Source of the DNA: Varibaculum timonense_A
GTDB lineage: Bacteria > Actinomycetota > Actinomycetes > Actinomycetales > Actinomycetaceae
NCBI RefSeq assembly: GCF_027694345.1
Contig: NZ_JAQEVU010000009.1
Coordinates: forward strand, 11,072 to 75,071
DNA: 64,000 nucleotides
Direction of reading: 5' to 3'
Shown here: in pieces, positions 1 to 8,684 of the stretch
Numbering within the stretch: the first letter of the stretch is position 1
Layout of the letters: every line of letters begins with the position of its first letter
The notes under the pieces: model-generated
Told to the model about the DNA's origin: nothing
The model's input: only the letters and a program-made list of their open reading frames with translations
Database searches by the model: none
Program-made: the position numbers and the translations under genes

Positions 1-909
1 CTAGAAAAGGTAGAACAATTCGGAAAATTCCTCGGTGGCAGCCCCATGAATGTGGCAGTAGCAGCCGCTAAACTGCGCCACTCCTCCGCAATTATTACCG
101 GAGTAGGAAAAGACCCTTTCGGAAAATTCGTGCGCTCCGAGATGCGCTCCCTGGGCGTCTACGACACCTACGTGGTAGAAAACCCGGCCTTGGCCACCCC
201 GGTCACCTTCTGTGAAATCTTCCCTCCTGACACTTTCCCCCTCTACTTTTACCGCGAGCCCTCCACCCCCGACCTGGAGCTAACGAAAGAAGACATTCCC
301 GAGGACGCAATAAAAGCCGCCAAGATATTTTGGATATCCGTGACCGGATTGTCCGAAGAACCCTCTCGCAGCGCCCACCATCACGCTCTTGACCTGCGAG
401 ATTTAGGGGAAGCCGGAAAATGGACAATCGTCGATTTAGACTACCGAGAAAACTTTTGGACCGATGAAGAAACCGCTCACCGTGAAGTAGACCGAATACT
501 AGAAAAAGTATCGGTAGCCGTCGGAAACAAAGAAGAATGTCGAATCGCAGTGGGAGAAACCGAACCTGACCGCGCCGCCGACGCCCTCCTAGAGCGAGGA
601 ATCGAAATCGCAGTCGTAAAACAAGGTCCGCTAGGAACCCTGTGCAAAACCCGGGAAGAACGTATCGAAGTCCCAGTCACCCCGGTAAAAGTCACCAACG
701 GTCTGGGCGCGGGCGATTCATTTGGAGGCTCGCTATGTCACGGGCTACTCTCCGGCTGGGATTTACCCCAAATTATTTCCGCCGCCTCCACCGCCGGAGC
801 AATCGTAAGCTCCCGACTAGAATGCTCCACCGCCATGCCCTCCGAACCGGAAATCCTAAACATGATTGCCAAAAACCCGCGTTCCGCGCCAATCGTTACA
901 AAGAGGTAA
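1..909 (+). CDS. iolC: 5-dehydro-2-deoxygluconokinase, 5'-truncated by window edge
   Basis: PfkB-family sugar kinase that phosphorylates 2-deoxy-5-keto-D-gluconate in myo-inositol catabolism. The reading frame is open from base 1 (it reads LEKVEQFGKFLGGSPMNVAV across the left edge), so the start lies outside the window and the ATG at 46 is internal. The GGSPMNVA substrate-binding stretch and the C-terminal PfkB signature GAGDSFGG (near 707-730, catalytic Asp in GAGD) are present. It is followed after 4 bases by the aldolase gene, then iolB and iolD, which fixes the pathway. Other PfkB kinases look similar; the operon context makes IolC the clear choice. Confidence 0.93.
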   Translation, partial: LEKVEQFGKFLGGSPMNVAVAAAKLRHSSAIITGVGKDPFGKFVRSEMRSLGVYDTYVVENPALATPVTFCEIFPPDTFPLYFYREPSTPDLELTKEDIPEDAIKAAKIFWISVTGLSEEPSRSAHHHALDLRDLGEAGKWTIVDLDYRENFWTDEETAHREVDRILEKVSVAVGNKEECRIAVGETEPDRAADALLERGIEIAVVKQGPLGTLCKTREERIEVPVTPVKVTNGLGAGDSFGGSLCHGLLSGWDLPQIISAASTAGAIVSSRLECSTAMPSEPEILNMIAKNPRSAPIVTKR

Positions 910-913
910 TATC

Positions 914-1804
914 GTGGGACAACTAATATCCAAACTCGCTAAAATCCGCGCCTTTGAGCCGGAACGAATCAGCCAAGCCCTAAAAGACCGTCCTCGCCCC
1001 AGGCTAAAAGAAGTGCTGCAAGGAAAAGATGGTTGTTCAGGCAAACTAATGGTTATCGCCTGTGACCATCCCGCGCGCGGAGCACTCGGGGCTGGAAGTG
1101 ACCTGGCCGCAATGGCAGATAGAGAAGAACTGCTCTCACGCTGTTGTGAGGCACTTGCCCGCCCCGGAGTAAACGGGTTCTTGGGCACTTCCGACATGAT
1201 TGAGGACTTAACCCTACTAGGGGCGCTCGATAATAAAATAGTGTTCGGCTCGATGAACCGCGCCGGACTTGCGGGAGCCACTTTCGGAATGGATGACCGC
1301 TTCAACTGCTATGATGCGCAAGGAATTGAACAAGCCGGTCTAGCCGGGGGGAAAATGCTAACCCGGATTAACTATGCAGACGCGGGTACAGTCGCCACCT
1401 TGCAGGCGAGCGCCCGCGCCATAGACGAACTGGCAGAGCGCAAACTCATGGCCATGGTCGAGCCATTTATTTCGGTTGGTTCAGCCGAAAACGTACGCAA
1501 CGTCCTCACCGCCGATGCGGTAATAAAATCAATCACTATCGCTTCCGGACTTGGGCGTACCAGCGCCTATACCTGGCTAAAACTTCCTTGCGTTGCCGAA
1601 ATGGAACGCGTGATGGAAGCCACCACCCTTCCCTCTCTGATTCTAGGGGGAGAAGTATCAAACGATCCTGACGCAGCCTTGCAGTCATGGGGTAACGCTT
1701 TACGCTTACCAAATGTCTTAGGCTTGGTTATCGGACGTTCACTATTATTCCCGGTCGGCGACGATGTGGCGCAGGCTGTAGACGAGACGGTAGGTTTACT
1801 ATGA
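914..1804 (+). CDS. Cgl0158-family (beta/alpha)8-barrel aldolase of inositol catabolism
   Basis: Resembles the Cgl0158 family, class I aldolase-like TIM barrels found next to iolC in actinobacterial inositol operons. The likely role is cleavage of 2-deoxy-5-keto-gluconate-6-phosphate to dihydroxyacetone phosphate and malonic semialdehyde, the step done by IolJ in Bacillus; this is inferred from context. I chose the GTG at 914 because AAGAGG lies 7 bases upstream; an ATG at 866 would overlap iolC by 44 bases and lacks a ribosome site. Visible motifs include VIACDHPARG near the N-terminus and LGLVIGRSLL near the C-terminus (phosphate-binding end of the barrel). Its stop overlaps the iolB start (ATGA), indicating translational coupling. 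Confidence 0.82.
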   Translation: MGQLISKLAKIRAFEPERISQALKDRPRPRLKEVLQGKDGCSGKLMVIACDHPARGALGAGSDLAAMADREELLSRCCEALARPGVNGFLGTSDMIEDLTLLGALDNKIVFGSMNRAGLAGATFGMDDRFNCYDAQGIEQAGLAGGKMLTRINYADAGTVATLQASARAIDELAERKLMAMVEPFISVGSAENVRNVLTADAVIKSITIASGLGRTSAYTWLKLPCVAEMERVMEATTLPSLILGGEVSNDPDAALQSWGNALRLPNVLGLVIGRSLLFPVGDDVAQAVDETVGLL

Positions 1805-2691
1805 GCGATAATAAAAACTATTTATTCCGAGACGGTCAGCTAAAAAACGCTCAGTTTGAGCTAGATTTGACCCCCGAAAAAGCCGGTTGGGAGTTTTCCG
1901 GACTGAAGGTCTTGAATCTGCCTGCCGGAGCTAGCCAGGAGGTTACCTCGTCAAACTCGGAACTGCTGGTTTTACCGCTCGAGGGCGGCTGCACGGTTAA
2001 GGTTGGCAGTGAAACTTTCGAAATCAAGGGACGTAAGGATATCTGGAGTGAAATCACCGATTACCTGTACGTACCAATTAACACCACCTTTACGGTGAGC
2101 AGCGAAAAAGGTGGACGGTTTGCCCTACCCAGCTCGGTAGCCAAGAATGAAAAACCGCTGCGCTACTGCCCCAAAGATGAAGTCATCTCCATGATTCGCG
2201 GTAAGGGCGATTGCACCCGGGAAGTCCACAACTACACGATGGGCAACCCGGTAGACGTAGACCACGTGCTAGTCACCGAAGTGATTACCCCCGGTGGTAA
2301 CTGGTCGTCCTATCCTCCCCATAAACATGATGAACATTCCGAAACTGAACGGATTTTGGAAGAAATCTACTACTACCAGGTAAAACCAGCCGCTAACGGC
2401 ACTACCGGAATGGCGCTGCAGCGGATTTATCCCTCCAAAGGACACACGATTGATGTGTGCGCCGAGGTGCACAGCGGGGATGTAGTAGTAATGCCGCACG
2501 GTTGGCACGGTCCGTCCGTGGCTGCCCCCGGATACCACCTGTACTATTTGAACGTAATGGCTGGTCCAGCCGAGGACGCGACCTGGCTAGTAACCATTGA
2601 TCCCGACTATGTCTGGCTCACCGAAGATTGGGGTGGCGGCGAAGCCGACCCCCGTCTGCCCATGACCAACGCCACCATCAAGGAGGACTAA
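1801..2691 (+). CDS. iolB: 5-deoxy-glucuronate isomerase
   Basis: Isomerises 5-deoxy-D-glucuronate to 2-deoxy-5-keto-D-gluconate in myo-inositol breakdown. 296 residues, the usual family length, with two cupin-like halves; the C-terminal half carries the metal-binding cluster PPHKHDEHSETE (about residues 173-184) and the YLNVMAGP stretch typical of IolB. The start ATG overlaps the previous stop by four bases. iolD follows after 2 bases, with the AGGAGG for iolD lying inside the end of this gene. Confidence 0.94.
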   Translation: MSDNKNYLFRDGQLKNAQFELDLTPEKAGWEFSGLKVLNLPAGASQEVTSSNSELLVLPLEGGCTVKVGSETFEIKGRKDIWSEITDYLYVPINTTFTVSSEKGGRFALPSSVAKNEKPLRYCPKDEVISMIRGKGDCTREVHNYTMGNPVDVDHVLVTEVITPGGNWSSYPPHKHDEHSETERILEEIYYYQVKPAANGTTGMALQRIYPSKGHTIDVCAEVHSGDVVVMPHGWHGPSVAAPGYHLYYLNVMAGPAEDATWLVTIDPDYVWLTEDWGGGEADPRLPMTNATIKED

Positions 2692-2693
2692 AG

Positions 2694-4595
2694 ATGGCAA
2701 AATATGAGACCGTTCGCCTAACGACCGCGCAGGCGACAATCCGCTTCTTAATCAACCAGTATTCCGAGCGCGACGGCAAAGAATACCGGCTAATCCCCGC
2801 CACTTTCGGGATTTTCGGACACGGAAACGTGTGCGGTATCGGTCAGGCGCTGCTGCAAAACGAACTAGATTCCACTCCTGATGGGGGAGTAATGGAATAC
2901 TATATGCCGCGCAACGAGCAGGGTGCAGTCCATGCGGCTGCGGCTTTCGCTAAAGCCAAGAACCGCTTGCAGACACTCGCGGTTACCACTTCGATTGGTC
3001 CGGGCGCCTTAAATATGGTGACCGGCGCGGCGCTGGCCACCACTAACCGAGTGCCGGTATTGCTGTTGCCCTCTGACCAGTTCGCTACCCGTTACCCGGA
3101 TCCGGTGCTCCAACAGTTAGAGGATCCGCGTTCTTTGGACGTGAGCGTTAATGATGCTTTCCGCTGCGTGTCGCGTTTCTTCGACCGGATTAACCGTCCC
3201 GAACAACTAATGCCCTCTTTGATGAACGCCATGCGCGTCCTCACCGACCCGGCAGAAACCGGAGCCGTAGTACTGGCAATGCCACAAGACGTACAGGCCG
3301 AGGCCTTCGATTGGCCGGTAGAAATGTTTGAAAAGCGGGTATGGCACGTGCGCCGTCCGGCAGTATCTGAAACCGAGATGGCGCGGGCGGCAGCGATTAT
3401 TAAGTCGGCTAAGCGTCCCTTGATTGTTTCCGGTGGCGGCACGATCTATGCGGAAGCCTCCCAGGAACTGCGCGATTTGGCGACCGAGACCGGAATCCCG
3501 GTCTCTGATACCCAGGCAGGTAAAGGCGCCATTAACTTTGATCATGAATGCGCCGTAGGGGGCGTCGGCTCTACCGGGGCTAATAGTGCGAACCATTTGG
3601 CAGACAAAGCCGATGTGGTAATCGGGGTGGGTACTCGTTACTCGGACTTCACTACCGCATCCCACACCCAGTTCAAGAACCCGGATGTGCGGTTCGTAAA
3701 CATTAACGTGAAAGCGTTCGATGCGGCGAAACACGCCGGTGAAATGGTGGTAGCTGACGCCAAGTTGGCACTAGCTGCCTTGAAAGAGGCACTCGGGGAT
3801 TACCGGGTATCCGCAGAATATAGCCGCGAGATTGCAGATGAGCGCGCGGACTGGTTTGAAAAGACCGCCGAATGTTACGGTGCGCATGATCAAGAGTTGC
3901 CGGCACAAACCGAAGTGTTCGGCGCGCTTAACGACATGATGGGCGATAATGATGTGTTGATTAACGCCGCCGGGTCGATGCCGGGTGATTTACAGTGCCT
4001 ATGGCAGGCAAAGACCCCGGTGCAATACCACGTAGAGTATGCCTTTAGCTGCATGGGATATGAAATCCCGGCAGCTATGGGTGTCAAGATGGCGTTGCCG
4101 GATTCGGAAGTAGTGGCGATTGTTGGGGACGGAACCTACCAGATGTTGCCGATGGAACTGGCCACCGTGGTGCAGGAAAACATTAAGGTTATCTATGTTT
4201 TGTTGCAAAACTACGGGTTCTCTTCGATTGGTTCGCTTTCGGAATCTCATGGCTCTCAGCGTTTCGGTACTCGCTACCGGATGGGTGATGGCAATCCCCA
4301 TAACGAGGACGGGGAGCTGCTGCCGGTAGATATCGCCAAGAATGCGGAATCTTGGGGAATTAAGGTGTTGAAGGTGCACACTATCGCAGAGTTCCGGGAT
4401 GCCTATCGCCAGGCAGAGAAATCTGAGCAGGCAGTGATGATTCATATTGAAACCAATCTGTTTGGTCCTAACCCGCCGAACTGTTCCTACTGGGACGTGG
4501 TAGTGCCGGAGGTTTCTCGCATCGAATCCACGCAGCAGGCTCGTGAAGAATATGTTGTTGGAATATCCGAGCAGCGTCACTACTGGAAGCAGTAG
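2694..4595 (+). CDS. iolD: 3D-(3,5/4)-trihydroxycyclohexane-1,2-dione acylhydrolase (decyclizing)
   Basis: ThDP-dependent enzyme opening the ring of trihydroxycyclohexane-1,2-dione to 5-deoxy-glucuronate. 633 residues, normal for IolD. The N-terminal Pyr domain has the activating glutamate in MPRNEQGAVHAA (about residues 65-76); the C-terminal PP domain has the ThDP/Mg motif beginning GDGTYQM (about residue 478) and closing at QNYG. The ATG at 2694 follows AGGAGG with 7 bases spacing; an in-frame upstream start at 2628 would lie inside iolB and is not needed. It is the last gene of the operon in this window; a strong two-way hairpin follows. Confidence 0.95.
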   Translation: MAKYETVRLTTAQATIRFLINQYSERDGKEYRLIPATFGIFGHGNVCGIGQALLQNELDSTPDGGVMEYYMPRNEQGAVHAAAAFAKAKNRLQTLAVTTSIGPGALNMVTGAALATTNRVPVLLLPSDQFATRYPDPVLQQLEDPRSLDVSVNDAFRCVSRFFDRINRPEQLMPSLMNAMRVLTDPAETGAVVLAMPQDVQAEAFDWPVEMFEKRVWHVRRPAVSETEMARAAAIIKSAKRPLIVSGGGTIYAEASQELRDLATETGIPVSDTQAGKGAINFDHECAVGGVGSTGANSANHLADKADVVIGVGTRYSDFTTASHTQFKNPDVRFVNINVKAFDAAKHAGEMVVADAKLALAALKEALGDYRVSAEYSREIADERADWFEKTAECYGAHDQELPAQTEVFGALNDMMGDNDVLINAAGSMPGDLQCLWQAKTPVQYHVEYAFSCMGYEIPAAMGVKMALPDSEVVAIVGDGTYQMLPMELATVVQENIKVIYVLLQNYGFSSIGSLSESHGSQRFGTRYRMGDGNPHNEDGELLPVDIAKNAESWGIKVLKVHTIAEFRDAYRQAEKSEQAVMIHIETNLFGPNPPNCSYWDVVVPEVSRIESTQQAREEYVVGISEQRHYWKQ

Positions 4596-4649
4596 CCAAT
4601 AGTACCTTGCGACTCTGATGGTACGTGAGGCGAAATAGCGACTAAAAAT

Positions 4650-4716
4650 CCCGGGGCGGGGAGATTTTGAGGATTAACCCAGATTTTGGATAACCCTAAA
4701 ATCTCCCCGCCCCGGG
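4650..4716. terminator. Bidirectional terminator between iolD and the sugar transferase gene
   Basis: Nineteen-base perfect arms (4650-4668 and 4698-4716, CCCGGGGCGGGGAGATTTT and its complement) with a 29-base loop, flanked by A-rich sequence on the left and TAATTTTT on the right, so it can end transcripts from both converging genes. Confidence 0.8.
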
Positions 4717-4821
4717 GTAATTTTTAAGCGCCCTATCAAGGAGGAATAATCACATCGCAGGGTAGAGGAGACAGAAAACTTACCTGCCGGTAGCTTAATG
4801 CGAAAGAGTATCAGGATTTGG

Positions 4822-5415
4822 CTACTTGCTAACCACCGTGGTGATGGTACGAAGAATTATTTTCGCGTCTTTTAACAGACTGCGGTTGCGAACATAATCA
4901 GCGTACATAGCAGTCTTTTTCGGAATCAGAACCTCTATATAGTAGCGTTCCGGATCCGGGGCTTGAGCCAACTCGTCTGCCTCGTTACGGTAAACAATCG
5001 AAGCGGGATCGGTAATCCCCGGGCGAACCGAGAGGATAAGATTGCGAAGTTCCTCCGGCCATTCTGCAACGTATTCGGGTACTTCAGGACGAGGTCCTAC
5101 CAATGCCATACGTCCTCGGGAAACATCTATAAGCTGGGCGAGTTCATCGAGCTTAGTTTTCCTGAGAATCCGACCGACCCTGGTTACTCGCGGATCACCG
5201 GTGGCAGAAATATTAACTTTGGGAATTTTGTTAGCCATAGTGCGGAATTTGTGAATCTTGAACGGAACTCCACCGCGTCCTATGCGTTTTTGACGAAAGA
5301 AAACCGGACCGGGAGAATCAAGTTTTATTGCGACTGCAATGATTAGGAAGAGTGGACTCAATAAAACTAAAGCGAGAGTCGATAGGCAGCGGTCGATTAT
5401 TTCTTTACTGTTCAT
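4822..5415 (-). CDS. Small monotopic phosphoglycosyl transferase (PglC/WcaJ-type sugar transferase)
   Basis: Bacterial sugar transferase domain protein that moves a phospho-sugar from a UDP-sugar to undecaprenyl phosphate, the first membrane step of glycan assembly. 197 residues, the size of the minimal PglC type with no extra membrane domain. Features: one N-terminal hydrophobic re-entrant helix (about 9-31), the basic KIHKFRTM stretch, the catalytic Asp-Glu pair in KLDELAQ (D90-E91), and LVGPRPE (106-112). It lies 37 bases downstream of a DegT aminotransferase on the same strand and near a PglF-like dehydratase, so the donor could be a UDP-bacillosamine-type sugar; that is inference. Confidence 0.9.
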   Translation of the reverse strand: MNSKEIIDRCLSTLALVLLSPLFLIIAVAIKLDSPGPVFFRQKRIGRGGVPFKIHKFRTMANKIPKVNISATGDPRVTRVGRILRKTKLDELAQLIDVSRGRMALVGPRPEVPEYVAEWPEELRNLILSVRPGITDPASIVYRNEADELAQAPDPERYYIEVLIPKKTAMYADYVRNRSLLKDAKIILRTITTVVSK

Positions 5416-5452
5416 GAGGAATACCTATAGGCTAACCGGGATGGTGATAATG

Positions 5453-6670
5453 TCATTTTGTCATTTCCTGGAGGGTGTCGCGGGCAGTTTCCGCAACGAA
5501 AGCTACTTGTTCATCAGTCAATACAGTATGCAGAGGTAGGGTAACTTCGTGGCAATAGGCAGCGTAGGCATTTGGGTAATCCTGTAGATTAAACCCAAGA
5601 TTCTTGTAGGCAGTTAGCATCGGTAAGGGCTTGTAATGAACATTGCAAGAAATACCTTTATCAAACATACGTTCAATAAAATCATTTCTTTGATCAAGTT
5701 CTAGGGTGTCTAAAGAAAGTAGGTAAAGGTGTCCACTGCTGGAAAAAGGCTGACCATCTTGGTCTAAGCCGCGGTGAGTTAGCGGGGTTACCGGCTGATG
5801 AGCTAACTCCTGGTTGTAATAGTCAATAATCTGGTGACGGCGCTTCATGGTCTGTGGGTAGCGTTGTAACTGTGAGTAACCAAGAGCAGCCAAAATATCT
5901 GGCATATTTTCTTTGTACCCGGTAAACATGACGTCATATTCCCAGCCAGAGGTATTGGTTTTTTCTAAAGCAGATTTAGACTGTCCGTGTAAAGTGTTCA
6001 GTTTTATGAACGGTTTAATCTGTTCAGCTAGAGGGTTTTCTTTACGCCAGGTCAGCGCCCCTCCTTCCGCTGTGGTCAGGTTTTTTACAGCATGGAAAGA
6101 AAATGCCGTGAAATCGCTCGCCTGCCCTGCGCGCATTCCGTATCCAGTTGCTCCCAGGCTGTGAGCTCCATCAATAATTAGGGCAATGCGTCCTAAATGT
6201 TCCTGTTGTGGACTGCCCGGGCAAAAATCGCTTTGAGCGGATTCAATAGCTTGATATATCGGCTTGGTATCTACCATCTTTCCAGCTAAATCAACCAAAA
6301 TAATGGCTTTAGTACGCGGAGTAATGGCCGCCGCGATTCTTTCGGCGGTGGTGAAATAGTCACCCTTCGCGGTGTCTACCATTACTATTTTCGCTCCCAC
6401 GTGCGCAATCACTGATGCGGAAGCGGTATAGGTATAGGCAGGGACGATTACTTCATCACCGGAACCCACCCCTAAGAAGCGGAGGGCGTTTTTTAAACCG
6501 GCAGTTGCCGAATTTACCAACATAGTGTCACTGGTACCAGAAAAACCTGTTAGTGCCTTACGAAATTCCTCGCCGACCGGGCCGCTGGTAATCCAGCCAG
6601 AACGTAGTACCTGAACTACTGCCTCAATATCTTCAGGGCGAATATCAGGAGGAGAAAATGGCACCTTCAT
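5453..6670 (-). CDS. DegT/DnrJ/EryC1/StrS aminotransferase (PglE-like)
   Basis: PLP-dependent sugar aminotransferase, 405 residues. The Schiff-base lysine is K196 in FSFHAVKNLTTAEGG and the PLP-ring aspartate is D167 in IIDGAHSLGA. The N-terminus (VPFSPPDIRPEDIEAVVQVL) is typical of UDP-4-keto-sugar transaminases. Divergently transcribed from a 4,6-dehydratase that would make its 4-keto substrate, and followed by the phosphoglycosyl transferase; together these match PglF-PglE-PglC of bacillosamine synthesis. The exact product is not provable from sequence. Confidence 0.88.
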   Translation of the reverse strand: MKVPFSPPDIRPEDIEAVVQVLRSGWITSGPVGEEFRKALTGFSGTSDTMLVNSATAGLKNALRFLGVGSGDEVIVPAYTYTASASVIAHVGAKIVMVDTAKGDYFTTAERIAAAITPRTKAIILVDLAGKMVDTKPIYQAIESAQSDFCPGSPQQEHLGRIALIIDGAHSLGATGYGMRAGQASDFTAFSFHAVKNLTTAEGGALTWRKENPLAEQIKPFIKLNTLHGQSKSALEKTNTSGWEYDVMFTGYKENMPDILAALGYSQLQRYPQTMKRRHQIIDYYNQELAHQPVTPLTHRGLDQDGQPFSSSGHLYLLSLDTLELDQRNDFIERMFDKGISCNVHYKPLPMLTAYKNLGFNLQDYPNAYAAYCHEVTLPLHTVLTDEQVAFVAETARDTLQEMTK

Positions 6671-6817
6671 ATGCTTGCCTTTCTGGTAGCTAAAAATTCT
6701 ACTTTCATTATCTCACTAATCCTTTTTATCCTTTTAGGTTGAGTATTGTCCTCAGATTTTTAGGATTTGCGGGGTAAAATAGCGCTAGGTTTTCTAAGTG
6801 AGCAGAAAAGAGGATAT

Positions 6818-8629
6818 GTGTTTATTCCGACTTGGCTACGACGGGGTATTTTACTTGCTACAGATATTTTTAGCTGGATTATAGCGGTAGCAGTTATTTC
6901 CTGGATTCGATTTAACTTTGTGCTTAGCGACTTGGATTCGTGCGCGATAGTTACTTTTGTGCTGATAGCAATCTTTGTGCAGATTAGTGTGGGACTGGTC
7001 TCAAAACACTACAGAAATCGCTATTGGATTGCTTCGTTTGAAGAAGTTGTGAGCTTGGGAGCTTTGGTTATCTGTTCTGGGATAGTTGCTGCCCTATTCA
7101 CCCTGCTTTATCCAGGGCGTTTCGTTAGTATCGTAGTCGCGGTTGCTAGCCCTGCCTTAGCCCTATTAATCATGGGGGCTGCTCGAGTATGCTGGCGAGT
7201 TTTAAAGAAGATTAGCCGTCATGGGGCTGACGATCCGGAACCAGTGATTGTGATTGGAGCTGGTATCGCCGGTGAGCAGTTGATTCATCAGATGCAGGTT
7301 GATACGAAAACGCCCTATATGCCGGTGGCCTTGATTGATGATGCCGCGGCGAAAAAGAATCTCCGACTGCGGGGGGTTCCCGTACGGGGGAAAATGAAAG
7401 ATTTGCCGCAGGTAGCTAAAAAACTTGGGGTTACTACCGCTATTTTCTCTATTAACAATGAACACCCTAACCCGCTAAGTCCCGAGGTAGAGCTACGTGA
7501 GGTTAAAACCGCCTATTCACAGGTTGCAAAGGAAGCGGGTATTAAGCTGCTGGTTGCTCCTCAAGTGGGAGACATTTTGGGTGGAAAAGTCGATTTGAAT
7601 AATATCCGCCAAATTAACGTGACTGACCTGTTAGGCCGCAGGGAAATCAAAACTAATTTTCAAGAAATATCTGGATATATCGAGGGGAAACGAGTTCTAG
7701 TTACCGGAGCTGGTGGATCAATCGGATCCGAGATTTGTCGCCAGGTAAAGATGCTGCGTCCAGCAGAGCTGGTCTTACTCGATAGGGATGAGTCCGAGTT
7801 ACACGCGATGCAACTCGATTTGTATGGCACTGGAATGTTGGACACCCCTGACTTTGCATTATGCGATATTCGCGATAGGGAAGCGTTGCGAGCTATTTTC
7901 GCAGCCCATCGCCCGGAAGTTGTTTTCCATGCAGCCGCACTTAAGCATTTGCCAATGTTGGAGCAGTATCCAGAAGAGGGCTGGAAAACCAATGTCTTAG
8001 GTACAAAGAACGTGGTAGAACTAGCGGTCGAATACGGGGTAAAGAATCTAGTTAATATCTCTACTGACAAGGCGGCTGAACCAACTACCGTGCTGGGTCG
8101 GTCTAAACGGGTAGCTGAGAGGATTGTGGCTCACTATTCCCAACAGGTTGCCGAAAGGGGGTGGCGTTACGTCAGCGTGCGTTTCGGTAATGTTTTAGGT
8201 TCGCGTGGCTCGGTGCTTTGGACTTTTACCTCCCAGATTGAACATGGCGGTCCGATTACTATCACCCATCCCGATGTGGAACGTTTCTTTATGACGATTC
8301 CGGAGGCTTGTGCTCTGGTTATTCAGGCGGGAGCTATCGGACGGGCGGGCGAAGTGCTCGTGCTTGACATGGGGCAACCGGTGAAGATTATGGATGTTGC
8401 AAAACGGATGATTCAGATGAGCGGTAAACAGATTTCAATTGAAATTACCGGTATGCGCCCAGGTGAGAAACTCACTGAAGTACTACATTTCGAGGGCGAA
8501 AAGGACGAACGTCCGTTCCACCCGCTTATTTCCCACACCAGTGTTCCCCAGGTAGATCCAGCTGCTTTAGAAGAGGAACACGCCGATGTGGTAGCTGAAG
8601 ATACTGTTCTATATGGTGATAGCCGCTAA
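6818..8629 (+). CDS. Membrane-anchored UDP-sugar 4,6-dehydratase (PglF/CapD/WbpM-like)
   Basis: Nucleoside-diphosphate-sugar dehydratase of the polysaccharide-biosynthesis (CapD) family. Order: four hydrophobic segments (about residues 7-125), a CoA-binding-like Rossmann domain, then the catalytic SDR domain with VTGAGGSIGSE (near residue 295), the STDKA active-site stretch and a VLGRSKR motif. I prefer the GTG at 6818, preceded by AGAAAAGAGG with four bases spacing; a TTG at 6767 is in frame but has AGGA only one base away. It would form a 4-keto-6-deoxy UDP-HexNAc for the divergent aminotransferase. LicD follows 55 bases later. Confidence 0.9.
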   Translation: MFIPTWLRRGILLATDIFSWIIAVAVISWIRFNFVLSDLDSCAIVTFVLIAIFVQISVGLVSKHYRNRYWIASFEEVVSLGALVICSGIVAALFTLLYPGRFVSIVVAVASPALALLIMGAARVCWRVLKKISRHGADDPEPVIVIGAGIAGEQLIHQMQVDTKTPYMPVALIDDAAAKKNLRLRGVPVRGKMKDLPQVAKKLGVTTAIFSINNEHPNPLSPEVELREVKTAYSQVAKEAGIKLLVAPQVGDILGGKVDLNNIRQINVTDLLGRREIKTNFQEISGYIEGKRVLVTGAGGSIGSEICRQVKMLRPAELVLLDRDESELHAMQLDLYGTGMLDTPDFALCDIRDREALRAIFAAHRPEVVFHAAALKHLPMLEQYPEEGWKTNVLGTKNVVELAVEYGVKNLVNISTDKAAEPTTVLGRSKRVAERIVAHYSQQVAERGWRYVSVRFGNVLGSRGSVLWTFTSQIEHGGPITITHPDVERFFMTIPEACALVIQAGAIGRAGEVLVLDMGQPVKIMDVAKRMIQMSGKQISIEITGMRPGEKLTEVLHFEGEKDERPFHPLISHTSVPQVDPAALEEEHADVVAEDTVLYGDSR

Positions 8630-8684
8630 ACAGTCGCAATGACGGATGTGATAGTTTAGATTTTTTCGTATTTTGGGGGCTTTT

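Noticed and set aside
6767..6817. Longer N-terminus of the PglF-like dehydratase from TTG 6767
   Set aside because: Its only ribosome-like sequence (AGGA) is one base away, whereas GTG 6818 has a near-perfect site; kept only as an alternative.
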